Notes: generated by a model from the sequence alone, not told the origin. DNA of 42,709 bases from Noviherbaspirillum sp. Root189 (GCF_001428545.1 NZ_LMHZ01000031.1:52796-95504), one strand, 5' to 3'. Numbered from the stretch's first letter, positions 17,292 to 26,205 are shown. Made by a program: numbers and translations.

Positions 17292-17680
17292 ATGACCGAT
17301 ACGCAGGAGGAACTGGTTACCCGCTCGAAGCGTGACGCGGTGACCTATCGAGCCTGAACCGGCCGCATTACAGCAATAGCCTGCCGGCGGCGATGATCGA
17401 TGCACCTTGCACCGGCGCCTGCTCGAACTACGCTCAGAAACATGCATCGGCGTGATCGTGCTGAGCGGTGTCGGCCAAAGAATTTTTTGCGCCGGGCACA
17501 AACTGAACGAGTTCAATGATGAAAAGGACCCTGAATTTTTCAAGGCCGTTTCTGTGCGGTGCTCGGCCGGTGCAAGCGATGCGCGGGTAGCCGCAAATCG
17601 TAATCGCACGCGTGGAAGGCATCGTGGGCCGCCGAGCTGGATGCGGCGATGGCAGCATTGACAAGCGAGATTGAGTGAAT
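17292..17680 (+). pseudogene. Decayed enoyl-CoA hydratase
   Basis: AGGAGG stands before ATG 17292, but the frame MTDTQEELVTRSKRDAVTYR ends at TGA after 21 codons. The crotonase pattern continues in shifted frames: LNRPHYSNSLPAAMIDA, then IGVIVLSGVGQRIFCAGHKL with NEFNDEKDPEFFKA (the oxyanion-hole region), then PQIVIARVEGIV. At least two or three indels and an in-frame stop break it, and the second half is missing. The retained ribosome site and operon position show it was the last gene of the transporter operon. The intact hydratase at 4345 may have taken over its role. Confidence 0.75.
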
Positions 17681-17801
17681 TGCGCTGCCTGCTGCTATAA
17701 ATAATTGCAAGGCGGTGTCCGAAGAAAGGGTTCATGCTGTCTTGATCATTCCGGTTGATGTGGAAATGCAACCACGACGCGGCCAGCCCCGGGCTTTATA
17801 A

Positions 17802-17819
17802 TTGAATCTTTGGTAGGAT
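17802..17819. promoter_or_regulatory. Possible half-operator upstream of tetR, site E
   Basis: TTGAATCTTTGGTAGGAT keeps the right half (GGTAG-AT) of the 18-mer in register but not the left half, 10 of 18 positions against site B. It lies 49 bp before the TetR start, where autoregulation would act. Weak evidence on its own. Confidence 0.2.
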
Positions 17820-17867
17820 CTTTTATCAACAAATAGATTGTGAACGCACAGCGACAAGGGAACCAAA

Positions 17868-18551
17868 TTGACAAAGGTAGGAAGCATCACCGAACGCGCT
17901 GAGGCGAAGAAGGCGGGCACTAAGAGGGGGGCTACAGCGCCCAGAAGATGGAACAATTTGGTCAACAGCCAAGACGAACAATACCAGTTGAAACGGCAGG
18001 CGGTGATCGCGGAGGCCGCGCGCGCGTTTGGACATCGTGGTTACCAGAACGTCTCACTGGATGAGATTGCGAAAAGCCTAAATGTGACCAAACCAGCCTT
18101 GTATCACTACTTCAAGAGTAAGCAGGAATTGCTATACGAATGCCACAATCTGTCGATGGATATCGGCGATAGGGCACTTGAAGAGGCCATGACAACAGGA
18201 AAAAATGGCCTCGAAAAACTTGAAAAGTTTGTGTTGATTTACATCCGCGACCTGGCGAGCGAGCTGGGGGCTTCGGCTGTTCTTCACGAATACAGCGGTA
18301 TGACACCTAACGACCGCAAGCGGATCATGGCGCGCCGTCGGCAATTCGATCTGCGCCTGCGGGCCTTGATCGAGGAGGGCATAGACGACAAGACTATTGC
18401 CGATTGCAACCCAAAACTTGCGGTATTCTGGTTCATGGGCACGATCACCAGCATTCCACGCTGGTACAGGCTTGACGGCGATCACTCCGGCACCGACATC
18501 GCCCAAGCTTTCGTCCAGTTTCTAGTGAAGGGAATTCAAGGTCGGAAGTGA
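17868..18551 (+). CDS. TetR/AcrR-family transcriptional regulator
   Basis: A 227-aa regulator. The N-terminal 40 residues are basic and Ala-rich, then comes the helix-turn-helix (VIAEAARAFGHRGYQNVSLD, EIAKSLNVTKPALYHYFKSK, about residues 44-84). The C-terminal half is helical and would bind ligand, most likely an acyl-CoA of the pathway. The start is TTG 17868 after AAGGGA. It is the only regulator next to the catabolic genes and reads in the same direction, so it is the best candidate for binding the recurring 18-mer. Its stop codon coincides with the left junction of a truncated IS1182 transposase, so the last residues may have been altered. Confidence 0.9.
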   Translation: MTKVGSITERAEAKKAGTKRGATAPRRWNNLVNSQDEQYQLKRQAVIAEAARAFGHRGYQNVSLDEIAKSLNVTKPALYHYFKSKQELLYECHNLSMDIGDRALEEAMTTGKNGLEKLEKFVLIYIRDLASELGASAVLHEYSGMTPNDRKRIMARRRQFDLRLRALIEEGIDDKTIADCNPKLAVFWFMGTITSIPRWYRLDGDHSGTDIAQAFVQFLVKGIQGRK

Positions 18552-19774
18552 CGCGCGCCTATCGAGGACGCGGATCGGCGGCGCATCATCCGGCCGTTCT
18601 GCTTGGGTTATTGATCTATGGCTACGCCACCGGCGTGCCGTCCAGCCGCAAGATCGAGCGCGCCACCTACGAATCGGTGGCGTTTCGCTACATTGCTGCC
18701 AACACGCATCCGGACCACGATACGCTGGCCACCTTCCGCCAGCGCTTCGGCAGCCAGCTCGAACAGCTGTTTGTCCAGGTTCTGGTGCTGGCGCGGGAAA
18801 TGGGCATGCACAAGGTGGGCAAGATCAGCGTGGACGGCACCAAGATCAAAGCCAATGCCGGCAAACACAGGGCGCTGTCGTGGGGCCATCTGGTGAAGAT
18901 CGAGAAGCTGCTGCAGGACGAGGTAAAGCAATTGCTGGCGCTGGCCGAAAGCGAAGACCGCAAAAATGTGCCGGACGGGATGAACGTGCCGCAGGAGATT
19001 GGGCGGCGCCAGGAACGGCTGGCGGCGCTGGGGGAGGCCAGGCGCAAGCTGGAAGAACGGGCGCGCGAACGCGATGCAATCGAACAAGCAGAATACGAGG
19101 GCAAGGTAGCGCGCCGGGATGCGCAGCGCCAGGCGGGCAAGAAGCCGCGCGGCAAGGATCCGGAGCCGCCGGCAACGGGGCCACAGGACAAAGACCAGAT
19201 CAACCTGACGGATGATGAGTCGCGCATCATGAAGGTTTCCGGCGGCGGCTTTGAGCAATGCTACAACGGCCAGTGCGCGGTCGATACCGGCAGCCTGCTG
19301 ATTGTCGCCACCGGCGTAACACAGGCGTGCAACGACAAGCAGCAGGTCATGCCGATGCTGGCCACGCTCAAGTCGCACGAAGTCGGATTGGGCTTGCCGC
19401 AACAACTGTGCGCCGACACCGGGTTCTTCAGTGCGGCCAACGTGAACGCGTGTGTGGACGCGGGGATTGAGCCGCTGATTGCGATGGGGCGGGAAGCGCA
19501 TTACCCCGGACTATTGGCTCGCTTGACGGAACCGGCGCCATTGGCTGAAGATGCCGATGCACTGGCGCAGATGGCGCATCGTCTGAAGACGGGTGCGGGC
19601 CGGGCGGATTATGCGTTACGCAAGCAGACGGTGGAACCGGTGTTCGGCGTCATCAAGCATGTGATGAAATTCAGGCAGTTCCTGTTGCGCGGCATGGAAA
19701 AAGTCCGTCACGAATGGAGTCTGGTCGCGCTGGCATGGAACATGAAGCGCATGAGCACATTGAACAGGGCGTAA
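18548..19774 (+). pseudogene. IS1182-family transposase, 5'-truncated
   Basis: A 408-codon frame opens at GTG 18548 with TRAYRGRGSAAHHPAVLLGL, which in complete IS1182 transposases lies some 50 residues inside the protein. The rest follows the family closely: SSRKIERATYESVAFRYIAA, HPDHDTLATFRQRF, VDGTKIKANA, a long charged insert, DDESRIMK, ADTGFFS and the C-terminal KQTVEPVFGVIKH. The missing N-terminus means the element lost its left end, so it is probably not mobile. No ribosome site precedes it. The right end may be near 19942 (CCTGAGTCCGACAGACTCC), but no matching left repeat exists. It overlaps the tetR stop by four bases. Confidence 0.85.
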
Positions 19775-19958
19775 CGCGAAAAAAAGCGGCCGGGGTCAGT
19801 TCAGTGCGCTTGTCAGGCGCAACATTCGCTCCGCCTTGTGCCGATATGCCTGTTTCGGTAATGCGCAACACCCGCAACTTTGCGTTCATTTCCCGTAACG
19901 CTGAAAAATTGAATTGAAAACCTGAGTCCGACAGACTCCTGGCCTGTCGTGCAGTGTT

Positions 19959-20354
19959 TCAATGGGCTTCGATTACCTGGTCGGTCGATTTGGTAGTAAA
20001 GATTCTGACGGTAAGTTCGCGCAAGCGCAAACGCGGTATCTTTGTCCGGCCTTCGCCGTTGACCATTTCCACAATCCCGGCTTCGACTAGCTTGGACAGA
20101 GTGCGACTGACATTGGGCTCAGCACGCTGAACCAACTCGGCCAGTTGTGCAACCGACTGCGGATGTTGAGTGTCGATAACGTCGAGAAGGTGCCGGTTTT
20201 CTTGATTCAACAGGCGTGTGACTGCCTCAGCCGATGAGAAGATCGCTTGGCCAGCGTCTTCCGATGGAGCGCGTTCGCCTTTTGCGACTGAGACCATTTC
20301 GTCGCGGAGCGAGCGCAGTGACCGGATACTTGGCTTACGTGTGTTTGTCATCAT
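19959..20354 (-). CDS. HTH antitoxin/regulator (TumA-like, HVO_A0114 type)
   Basis: A protein of about 131 aa with a winged helix-turn-helix of MarR/ArsR style in its second half: HPQSVAQLAELVQRAEPNVS, then RTLSKLVEAGIVEM and a beta-wing ending KIPRLRLREL. It should neutralise the toxin encoded just upstream and repress the shared promoter. The frame extends to an ATG at 20372, but GGGAG favours 20354 or 20351. It overlaps the toxin frame by about 20 bp, giving translational coupling. The toxin-first order matches what I recall of TumE-TumA modules. Confidence 0.72.
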   Translation of the reverse strand: MMTNTRKPSIRSLRSLRDEMVSVAKGERAPSEDAGQAIFSSAEAVTRLLNQENRHLLDVIDTQHPQSVAQLAELVQRAEPNVSRTLSKLVEAGIVEMVNGEGRTKIPRLRLRELTVRIFTTKSTDQVIEAH

Positions 20355-20730
20355 CTTCTCCCGTGTAGTCATTGGGGATTCCTAATTCCGCTGCCTTTTT
20401 TTCCACGGCGGCGAAGAAGTCGACCAATAAGGTGGTGGCGTCCACATATTTATAAGGCCGGCCCTTGTCGGTTTCGTCGCGGTGCCAATGGTCAGCTTCC
20501 ATTGGACCGCTAATGAATCTGCTTCCTACGTGCGGCACCGGATGGGCGTTGTCGAAACCAAGAATGCGCGCTCCCTCCGGGTCATGCATGGTGAAGCTGT
20601 AGTACAAGCCGTGCGGCCTTTCTTCGTTTGGGTTTATTTGGTAGATCACGAAGCGTAGGCTATGGCCGGACGTGAATTCATAACTTGTATTGTTGTAGCT
20701 CAGTAGTTGTTCTAGACCATAGTCCGTCAT
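20335..20730 (-). CDS. TumE-like toxin (DUF6516 type)
   Basis: A 131-aa protein, MTDYGLEQLLSYNNTSYEFT, with FVIYQINPNEERPHGLYYSF, ARILGFDNAHPVPH and a conserved-looking WHRDETDKGRPYKY segment. This style fits the TumE family of toxin-antitoxin toxins (recognised from memory). Target and mechanism cannot be read from the sequence. AGGA is 6 nt before the ATG. The downstream HTH gene overlaps it. The pair may stabilise the accumulation of mobile DNA around it. Confidence 0.7.
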   Translation of the reverse strand: MTDYGLEQLLSYNNTSYEFTSGHSLRFVIYQINPNEERPHGLYYSFTMHDPEGARILGFDNAHPVPHVGSRFISGPMEADHWHRDETDKGRPYKYVDATTLLVDFFAAVEKKAAELGIPNDYTGEDDDKHT

Positions 20731-20753
20731 GGAAGTTCCTATCTTGTGATGAT

Positions 20754-20782
20754 AAGATATGATATCTTCCCTTTTGACGCAA
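20754..20782 (-). promoter_or_regulatory. Promoter and palindromic operator of the toxin-antitoxin pair
   Basis: On the minus strand TTGCGT (20782-20777) and TATCTT (20759-20754) are spaced by 17 bp. The 15-bp perfect palindrome AAGATAT-G-ATATCTT at 20754-20768 covers the -10 element. A palindrome in this position is the usual operator for autoregulation by an antitoxin. The toxin ATG is 24 bp downstream. Confidence 0.55.
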
Positions 20783-21195
20783 CCTGAATGTGGTCAAAAC
20801 GGGCAGAGAAAATGCATATTAATCAATTCTTAGGTATGCTGTTACAGGAACGCTGCATTTTGATTTTTGCAATTCTTTCCAAATTAGTTAGTTGCGCCGA
20901 CTGTCAAAGCGAAACCTCTTGTCGTGAATGAACAAACGACTTTCCTAAGCGAAATCTAGAACATTTCCATTCTGCCCTGTTTGATGCTATCGGGCGCGTC
21001 TATGTCAATCCACGAAACCGATTCCCGAAGAGTTGTGCAAGGGAGCGACCTATTAGAGTAGAGATTGTGGGAGCCCCCGACATGCAGTTCGAATAGAAGA
21101 TACGCACCAATGAATTAATTGCATTGGTAGTGAGTAATTCTCCATAACAACACCGCCGCTTCAACAGCGGCGTTGGCTTGTATTGCCAGAACACT
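20783..21195. other. Intergenic stretch, one hairpin, no gene recognised
   Basis: No convincing coding frame. A perfect 7-bp stem (CGCCGCT at 21154-21160, AGCGGCG at 21166-21172, loop TCAAC) is present without a T-run on either strand. The stretch ends at the left end of an IS630-type element. Confidence 0.4.
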
Positions 21196-21197
21196 TA

Positions 21198-22327
21198 CTA
21201 ATCCGTACATAAGTATGCGAACGTTTATTGCTTTTCATTGTCTGAAGATCATGTGGGCGAGGGAGGCTGAAGATGCGCGAAGACGATGGACGCAAGCTGT
21301 CACATGAGACCCTGGAAGAACTGCGCATTCGTGCCGTGCGCGCCGTCGAGGCGGGCGAGTCCCCGGAGCAGGTGGTGGCGGCATTGGGATTTTCTCGACC
21401 ACGTATCTATGAATGGCTGGCCAGTTATCGGGAAGGTGGCATTGCTGCACTACGCGCCAAACCCATACCCGGACGCCCCTGCAAGCTCGATGCCAACGGA
21501 CTGCGTTGGGTCTACGACACCGTCACGACGCACAATCCGATGCAGATGAAGTTCGAGTTCGCGCTGTGGACCCGGGACATGGTGCGGGAACTGATTCGTG
21601 AGCGGTTCGATGTCCGCCTGTCCGAGGTCTCGGTCAGAAGACTGCTGCGCAAGCTGGGGCTGTCGCCGCAACGGCCATTGGCGCGAGCCTACCAGCGTGA
21701 TCCGGTGTTGGTCGAGACATGGTTGCGTGAACAATTTCCAGCCATTCAGAAAGAGGCCAAGCGTGTGGGGGCGTCTATTTTCTTTGCCGATGAGGCCAGT
21801 GTCCGTTCTGATTATTCACAGCGGTACCACCTGGGCTGCGGTGGGGCAGACCCCAATCATTGAACGCACCGGTGCACGGCACACCTTGAACATGATCTCG
21901 GCCGTGAGCCCGCGGGGCGAATTCCGGTTCATGTGCCATGAAGGCAAGTTCAATACCACGCTGTTTATCGAATTCATGCAACGCCTGCTCCACCACCGCA
22001 GTACGCCAATCTTCCTCATCGTGGATGGCCATCCCGTGCATCGGGCCGGCGCAGTCAGGAAGTTTGTCACTGACAATCAGGATCGTATCCGCTTATGGCG
22101 CCTGCCTTCTTACAGCCCTGATCTCAATCCTGACGAACTCGTGTGGGCGCATCTGAAGCATCACAAGATCGGCAAAGTGGCCATCACCGGCCCTGACAGG
22201 ATGAAGCAGCGTGTCATTGCATTCTTGCGCTCGCTACAGAAAACGCCAGCATTAGTGCGCGCCATGTTTCAACACCCTAGCGTTCGTTACGCCGCATAAC
22301 ATGTTCGGTTACTTTCTTCCGGCTTAG
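21198..22327 (+). mobile_element. IS630-type insertion sequence, complete ends
   Basis: Imperfect terminal inverted repeats start CTAATCCGTACATAAGTA on the left and CTAAGCCGGAAGAAAGTA on the right (read inward), both followed by a CGAAC match. TA dinucleotides flank both sides (21196-21197 and 22328-22329), the target duplication expected for IS630. The length is about 1.13 kb. It encodes one transposase, frameshifted in this copy. It inserted between the TA module and the recombinase region. Confidence 0.75.
21273..22299 (+). pseudogene. IS630-type transposase with a frameshift
   Basis: The first frame encodes an HTH head ([40 protein letters not shown]) and reaches the first catalytic Asp in [12 protein letters not shown], then stops at 21861. 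The rest of the DDE domain continues one frame over: [28 protein letters not shown] (second Asp) and LPSYSPDLNPDELVWAHLK (catalytic Glu region). An extra T at 21815-21816 accounts for the switch: removing it restores SDYHSGTTW. It may be a mutation, or a sequencing error in a short T run. Programmed shifting is possible but no slippery heptamer is seen. Confidence 0.8.
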
Positions 22328-22445
22328 TAAATGCAGTCGATTCCCACTTCAACATCAAAACGGCAGGTCTTGCAAAACGGAGGGAGTCCATAGATAGTTT
22401 GTTGAAATCAGAAATACAGGTTAATGCCGCCCCCTTTCGTCGACA

Positions 22446-23130
22446 AAAGTAAAATTGGCTGAAACGCGTAAGTAATTTTAGCTACATATCCGTCCTTGAG
22501 AAGCTTTTCTTAACTCAATCAATCACTTACGCTGACGCTGAAATGCGCTGAGATCACATGGAAGACCGACTACGAAGTAAATTTAGCTACAAAAATCGTT
22601 TTCATCGTGCGCCAAAATATTCATAGGTATAAGCAGCATCATCGAACAAGCTCAATTGCGCTTCGCGTTGGTTCCGTATTGGTCAGCTGTTATCAGCGAT
22701 GAACAGGAGTGCCTGACGATCTTTGTCTTTGACCCAATACGTAACGAGGTTTTGTCTCCTCATCAAGTCCGAGATAGGCTGTCCGTTCTCATACAACTGG
22801 ACCGATGGATCAGCTTCATGCAACCCAATGAGTGAAAGCTGTCTCACCAAAGCATTGAAGTCGGCGTTTAATCTTGAGGCCGTAGGTGCCGATTTTCCGT
22901 GTTCCACGCGGGCGACCCATTGGCGCAGGCACCTGAAAGAACGTTGTTAGTTTTGTCATGCCGACAACGCACGTACACGAATCGCCAAAGTCAAAGCTAC
23001 GAATAGCCAGAATTACTTCCCTCTGATACGAAACTCCAAACTTACTTCGTTTTGTGTGCCAGTAAATTTAGCTGAAAATCGGCTGCTACAGGGGGAAAGA
23101 CCTGCAAAAGCTGTAGCCAAAATTACTTCC
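22446..23130. repeat. Array of at least seven copies of a 16-19 bp motif in both orientations
   Basis: Consensus GAAGTAAnTTTnGCTACA. Plus-strand copies are at 22446-22464, 22469-22486, 22574-22591 and 23059-23077. Minus-strand copies are at 23004-23020, 23034-23049 and 23112-23130. The best pair, 22574 and 23112, differ at only a few central bases. Copies lie in two groups, with a gene fragment between them, just beyond the 3' end of the tyrosine-recombinase operon. This resembles arrays of arm-type sites at ends of site-specific recombination elements, but no recombination event is documented by the sequence itself. Confidence 0.6.
22683..22946 (-). pseudogene. Fragment of an Xre/HipB-like HTH protein
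   Basis: An 87-codon open frame with no proper start reads FRCLRQWVARVEHGKSAPTA and then a helical tail to DRQALLFIADNS. RQWVARVEHGK resembles the recognition helix and following turn of small Xre-type antitoxins, whose first helices would lie upstream where a TAA interrupts. A GTG at 22907 could start a 74-aa peptide but would lack most of the DNA-binding domain. It is probably a truncated regulator. No toxin-like frame follows it. Low confidence in family. Confidence 0.35.
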
Positions 23131-23334
23131 ATCGACGCCGGTCAGCTCAATGTTAAAGCGATCATTTCCGTCAATACGGCTCAGACCGTACGCTTACGGA
23201 AACCCGTCGGTCGCATCCCGCCATATAACGCCTGATTGGACCGCTACGCCGTCTTGCGCGTGTCAACAGAAACGATGAGCGCGGGCTATCAGGAAATCCG
23301 ACAGGCAGGTAAGGGGCGAACTCGGAAGTTCGTA

Positions 23335-23355
23335 ATCTGACACATCCTGTCAGAT
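23335..23355. repeat. 8-bp perfect stem after the recombinase operon
   Basis: ATCTGACA (23335-23342) and TGTCAGAT (23348-23355) form a perfect stem with loop CATCC, 36 bp beyond the stop of the last recombinase-operon gene. A second small stem (CGAACT/AGTTCG) lies just before. No T-run follows on the minus strand, so termination would be weak or factor-dependent. Confidence 0.4.
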
Positions 23356-23390
23356 CAAGTCACAACTAATACATATCATGCCGTGCATGC

Positions 23391-23870
23391 TCAACGTCGC
23401 TTCGTATCTGCTCGTTGGTTTGGATATTTCTCCGCTTGCATTGTCGATACCGTGGTATCCGGCATGGCTCCAAGCGCCGCAAGCTTTTCCCGTACATCAC
23501 GATACTGTTCATAAAACTGCGCCCACTTGTTGAAGCCTCCAATGGCGCCAACCGCGCGCAGCATTGCCAAGTGCGAAGCGATCAGGAGCTGCATGTTGTG
23601 CTCGAGCTCGACGATACGATGTTCCTTTTGTTCGAGCGCTGCCGCGGCATCCACACCAGACTGCTTTCCAACACGACCACGCCACCGTCGATACTCGGTC
23701 TGGCGCTCCTGGTATTGCGCAAGCAGCTGGCTTCGCGCTTGGTTGCGGGTAATGGATGACGCCGCCGTGATTGAAGGATGCAAACGAGCCACCGCACGTG
23801 CAGTGATGGCCTGGTCAGTGGCGAGCATCATCTCCAGTATCTCTCGCATCTCGGGATCGTGATCTTGCAT
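23391..23870 (-). CDS. Small coiled-coil protein of the recombinase operon (TnpC/DUF6262-like)
   Basis: About 159 aa, starting MQDHDPEMREILEMMLATDQ. It has an N-terminal helical part with an HTH-like stretch (AITARAVARLHPSITAASSI) and then long charged helices (QLLAQYQERQTEYRRWR; EQKEHRIVELEHNMQLL) that look like coiled coil. AGGAG lies 5 nt before ATG 23870. It follows the third recombinase by 13 bp. Position and shape recall TnpC of Tn554, an accessory factor for orientation and frequency of transposition; that equivalence is inference. The frame is open upstream to 23951 but that part overlaps the neighbour. Confidence 0.6.
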   Translation of the reverse strand: MQDHDPEMREILEMMLATDQAITARAVARLHPSITAASSITRNQARSQLLAQYQERQTEYRRWRGRVGKQSGVDAAAALEQKEHRIVELEHNMQLLIASHLAMLRAVGAIGGFNKWAQFYEQYRDVREKLAALGAMPDTTVSTMQAEKYPNQRADTKRR

Positions 23871-23883
23871 CGTATCTCCTCGT

Positions 23884-26205
23884 TCAGTCATCCAGCACTC
23901 CAGACCTCTTGGTTGTCGATAGATCCACACCGTCCGGGAAGACGCGTTCACCCGGCGCTGTTACAAGTAATTTCTGCACACCGGCCAGACGTCTTTCAGC
24001 ATGGTCCATTTGGTTCTTCCAACCGAGGCTCGTTGTAGGCCGCGATTTTATCGTCTCGATCGCCGCTTTAAACTTTCCTTCGAGCCGCTTTAGGTTTTGC
24101 CGGTTTTCAGGCAAGTCGGTTGCCGAGAGATGGCGGCAATTCGCGAAGCACTCCAGGTGTTTGGGGCAGGGATCGACGGTAAACGAGTTCAGGCAATGCC
24201 CGTAAGGCGTAGCATGGAATCCGTCTGCTTCTACGCGCAAATATTCAAAAGCGGCCGAATCTCCCTCAGCCGACTGGATACGTCGGAACGCGTCCACAAT
24301 CGGGCCATTGGCTTTTCCGGCCTTGATCATCCTGGCGACCGTGCCAGATTTCTCACCCAGAATGATCTCAACTTCATGCGGAATCTCTATTTGATCGAGT
24401 TCTTCCGCTAGACTGCGGTGATCGTATTCGTAGCTCTGGGCGACACTGCGCCGGTTAAATCTTTTCGAGATTATCGTATCCGCAACGCCCAGCCGGAACA
24501 GTTCGGTGTTTTGCAGGTGTCGCAGTGAGTGCGAATTGATGCTTCTGACTCTATCTTCGTCTGTTGCACCGTAACGCTCAAACAATGACGGAATACGCGT
24601 CGCATCTCCTAAGGCATAACCAATAAACAATGGGTCAGGGCGGCTCACTGCCATGCAACGTGTAATGTCGCATATCCCTTCATTACGCTCCTCCACAAGT
24701 GAACGCTTCGGTTGCAAGAACAGAAACTCCCACGATTGGATAGCGCCATTTTCCGTCGATAACGGAGCCATGTCGGATACCTTTGTCGGTGTTGTCGCTC
24801 TGATGTGTTCCTCCAGTTCTCCGACATTGAGATAGGTGTCGCCCCAAGACATGCGACGATCCCTGGCAATGGGTGCACCACCGGCATTACGGAACCACAC
24901 GACCGTTTCACCATTTTGCATCTGCTTTTGCAAGCGGTTCCCAAACATATAAACCGCCATATCAAGCTTGCTCGATTCGCGTCCGTAATTCTTGTTCTGG
25001 TATTGATGCAGCTCCTGAAGCACACTCGGATCGAACGTCTTCCGATATCGTTCCAAGAACGAACTGCAGTCGATGTCCAGCCAGATCGGGTTTCCCGTCA
25101 CACGTGTATATAGTTCGATGAAGGGAACGACATCATTCTCCCGATACCACGGCAGAAGACGCCCGGTCTCGCATTGCAACTTGAGTGTGTCCCGTAACGG
25201 TTGAGTAAGCTGCGCAACGCGGTCAAGCGTCTCGGTCAGCAGCTGACGGAACATGTCTGGTACCGGTTGCGTGTTTTCCCGGAGGATGCGGCTATCCGAC
25301 TCTTCGGACTGTTGCTTCTCGGCGAAGTGCCGCAGCATCAATGACGTCGAGATGCCGCCAATCTCGCCGGCCGGCTGCCCTTTGGAATCCACATAGACTC
25401 GCTCGCGTTTCCAGTCGACCGGCAGCAGGGCGGCTTCTCCAATACGGAAGCCGGATATGACCATGGCACGAATCGCTGCAAACCGCAATTCGTCCATGAA
25501 CGTGCGCGGCTTTTCGGTCATGACGATGCGGACCAATTCCCAGAACGCACGACGCTCCGGCAGTCGCTCGGCCCGCTTGCGTTCCTCCAGATTGGCACGC
25601 AGCTCGTCTTCCGACATGGTGTGCTTCGATTTCGACCTCCTGACCGGTAAGCGGGTTACGTCAAGCGTGGGATACATCTGACCAGCGTCACAGACATGAT
25701 GCGCATCGAACACCACTTTCACGATGGCGACTACTAGGTCGCCCAGTTTTCCAGATGCCTGAATCGCCTTGCCTACTTGAATTGCCGTGTGCAGATCATC
25801 CAAGTTGAGTTGCCATGGTTCCTTGCCGACGCATGTGGCGATGACCCGTAAGGGCCGGACAATATGCTTGTACACGTGTGCTGTGGTGTTCCGCTTGAAC
25901 AGCAATTGCTCGGCGACGGCTGCCTTAATTATGTCTTGCCAACCAGCAGAGAGCGGTTTGCTGTGCAATGGCTCCAGACCATTCGAGGCGCGCTCCATGT
26001 TTAGTATGGCCAAGGCCTTACTATCGGCTCCGAGATCGCGCAGGTAGTAGGTGGGGGGAGGAACGTCGGCTACACAGGCAGTTAGATTCCAACCCACTCC
26101 GTCTTGTGCGATTCCCTTGTCGTCCAAAGGAATGTCCCAACGAAGTCCTTTTCCCTCGGCCAGTGTTTGGCCAAGCTCGATGAAGGCTCGGTAATTTCGA
26201 TTCAT
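23884..26205 (-). CDS. Large tyrosine recombinase, third of a trio
   Basis: A 773-aa protein. Candidate catalytic residues are R254 (SGFRIGEAALLP), H559 and R562 (NSHSLRHLQN) and Y592 or Y594 (AQSYEYDH). The 300-residue gap between the first Arg and the HxxR box is very long for the family and contains a large insert (about 290-540). A Cys/His cluster near 660-690 (YGHCLNSFTVDPCPKHLECF, then NCRH) may bind zinc, similar to the second protein of the trio. The start ATG overlaps the stop of the preceding gene (ATGA). The role is DNA strand exchange with its two partners. Confidence 0.75.
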   Translation of the reverse strand: MNRNYRAFIELGQTLAEGKGLRWDIPLDDKGIAQDGVGWNLTACVADVPPPTYYLRDLGADSKALAILNMERASNGLEPLHSKPLSAGWQDIIKAAVAEQLLFKRNTTAHVYKHIVRPLRVIATCVGKEPWQLNLDDLHTAIQVGKAIQASGKLGDLVVAIVKVVFDAHHVCDAGQMYPTLDVTRLPVRRSKSKHTMSEDELRANLEERKRAERLPERRAFWELVRIVMTEKPRTFMDELRFAAIRAMVISGFRIGEAALLPVDWKRERVYVDSKGQPAGEIGGISTSLMLRHFAEKQQSEESDSRILRENTQPVPDMFRQLLTETLDRVAQLTQPLRDTLKLQCETGRLLPWYRENDVVPFIELYTRVTGNPIWLDIDCSSFLERYRKTFDPSVLQELHQYQNKNYGRESSKLDMAVYMFGNRLQKQMQNGETVVWFRNAGGAPIARDRRMSWGDTYLNVGELEEHIRATTPTKVSDMAPLSTENGAIQSWEFLFLQPKRSLVEERNEGICDITRCMAVSRPDPLFIGYALGDATRIPSLFERYGATDEDRVRSINSHSLRHLQNTELFRLGVADTIISKRFNRRSVAQSYEYDHRSLAEELDQIEIPHEVEIILGEKSGTVARMIKAGKANGPIVDAFRRIQSAEGDSAAFEYLRVEADGFHATPYGHCLNSFTVDPCPKHLECFANCRHLSATDLPENRQNLKRLEGKFKAAIETIKSRPTTSLGWKNQMDHAERRLAGVQKLLVTAPGERVFPDGVDLSTTKRSGVLDD

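Noticed and set aside
21000-21194. 64-codon minus-strand frame before the IS630 element
   Set aside because: No ribosome site, no recognisable pattern, and it ends in the hairpin region next to the element; likely chance.
22446-23130. Motif array as a CRISPR
   Set aside because: Copies differ in orientation, spacing is irregular, and no Cas-like gene is near.
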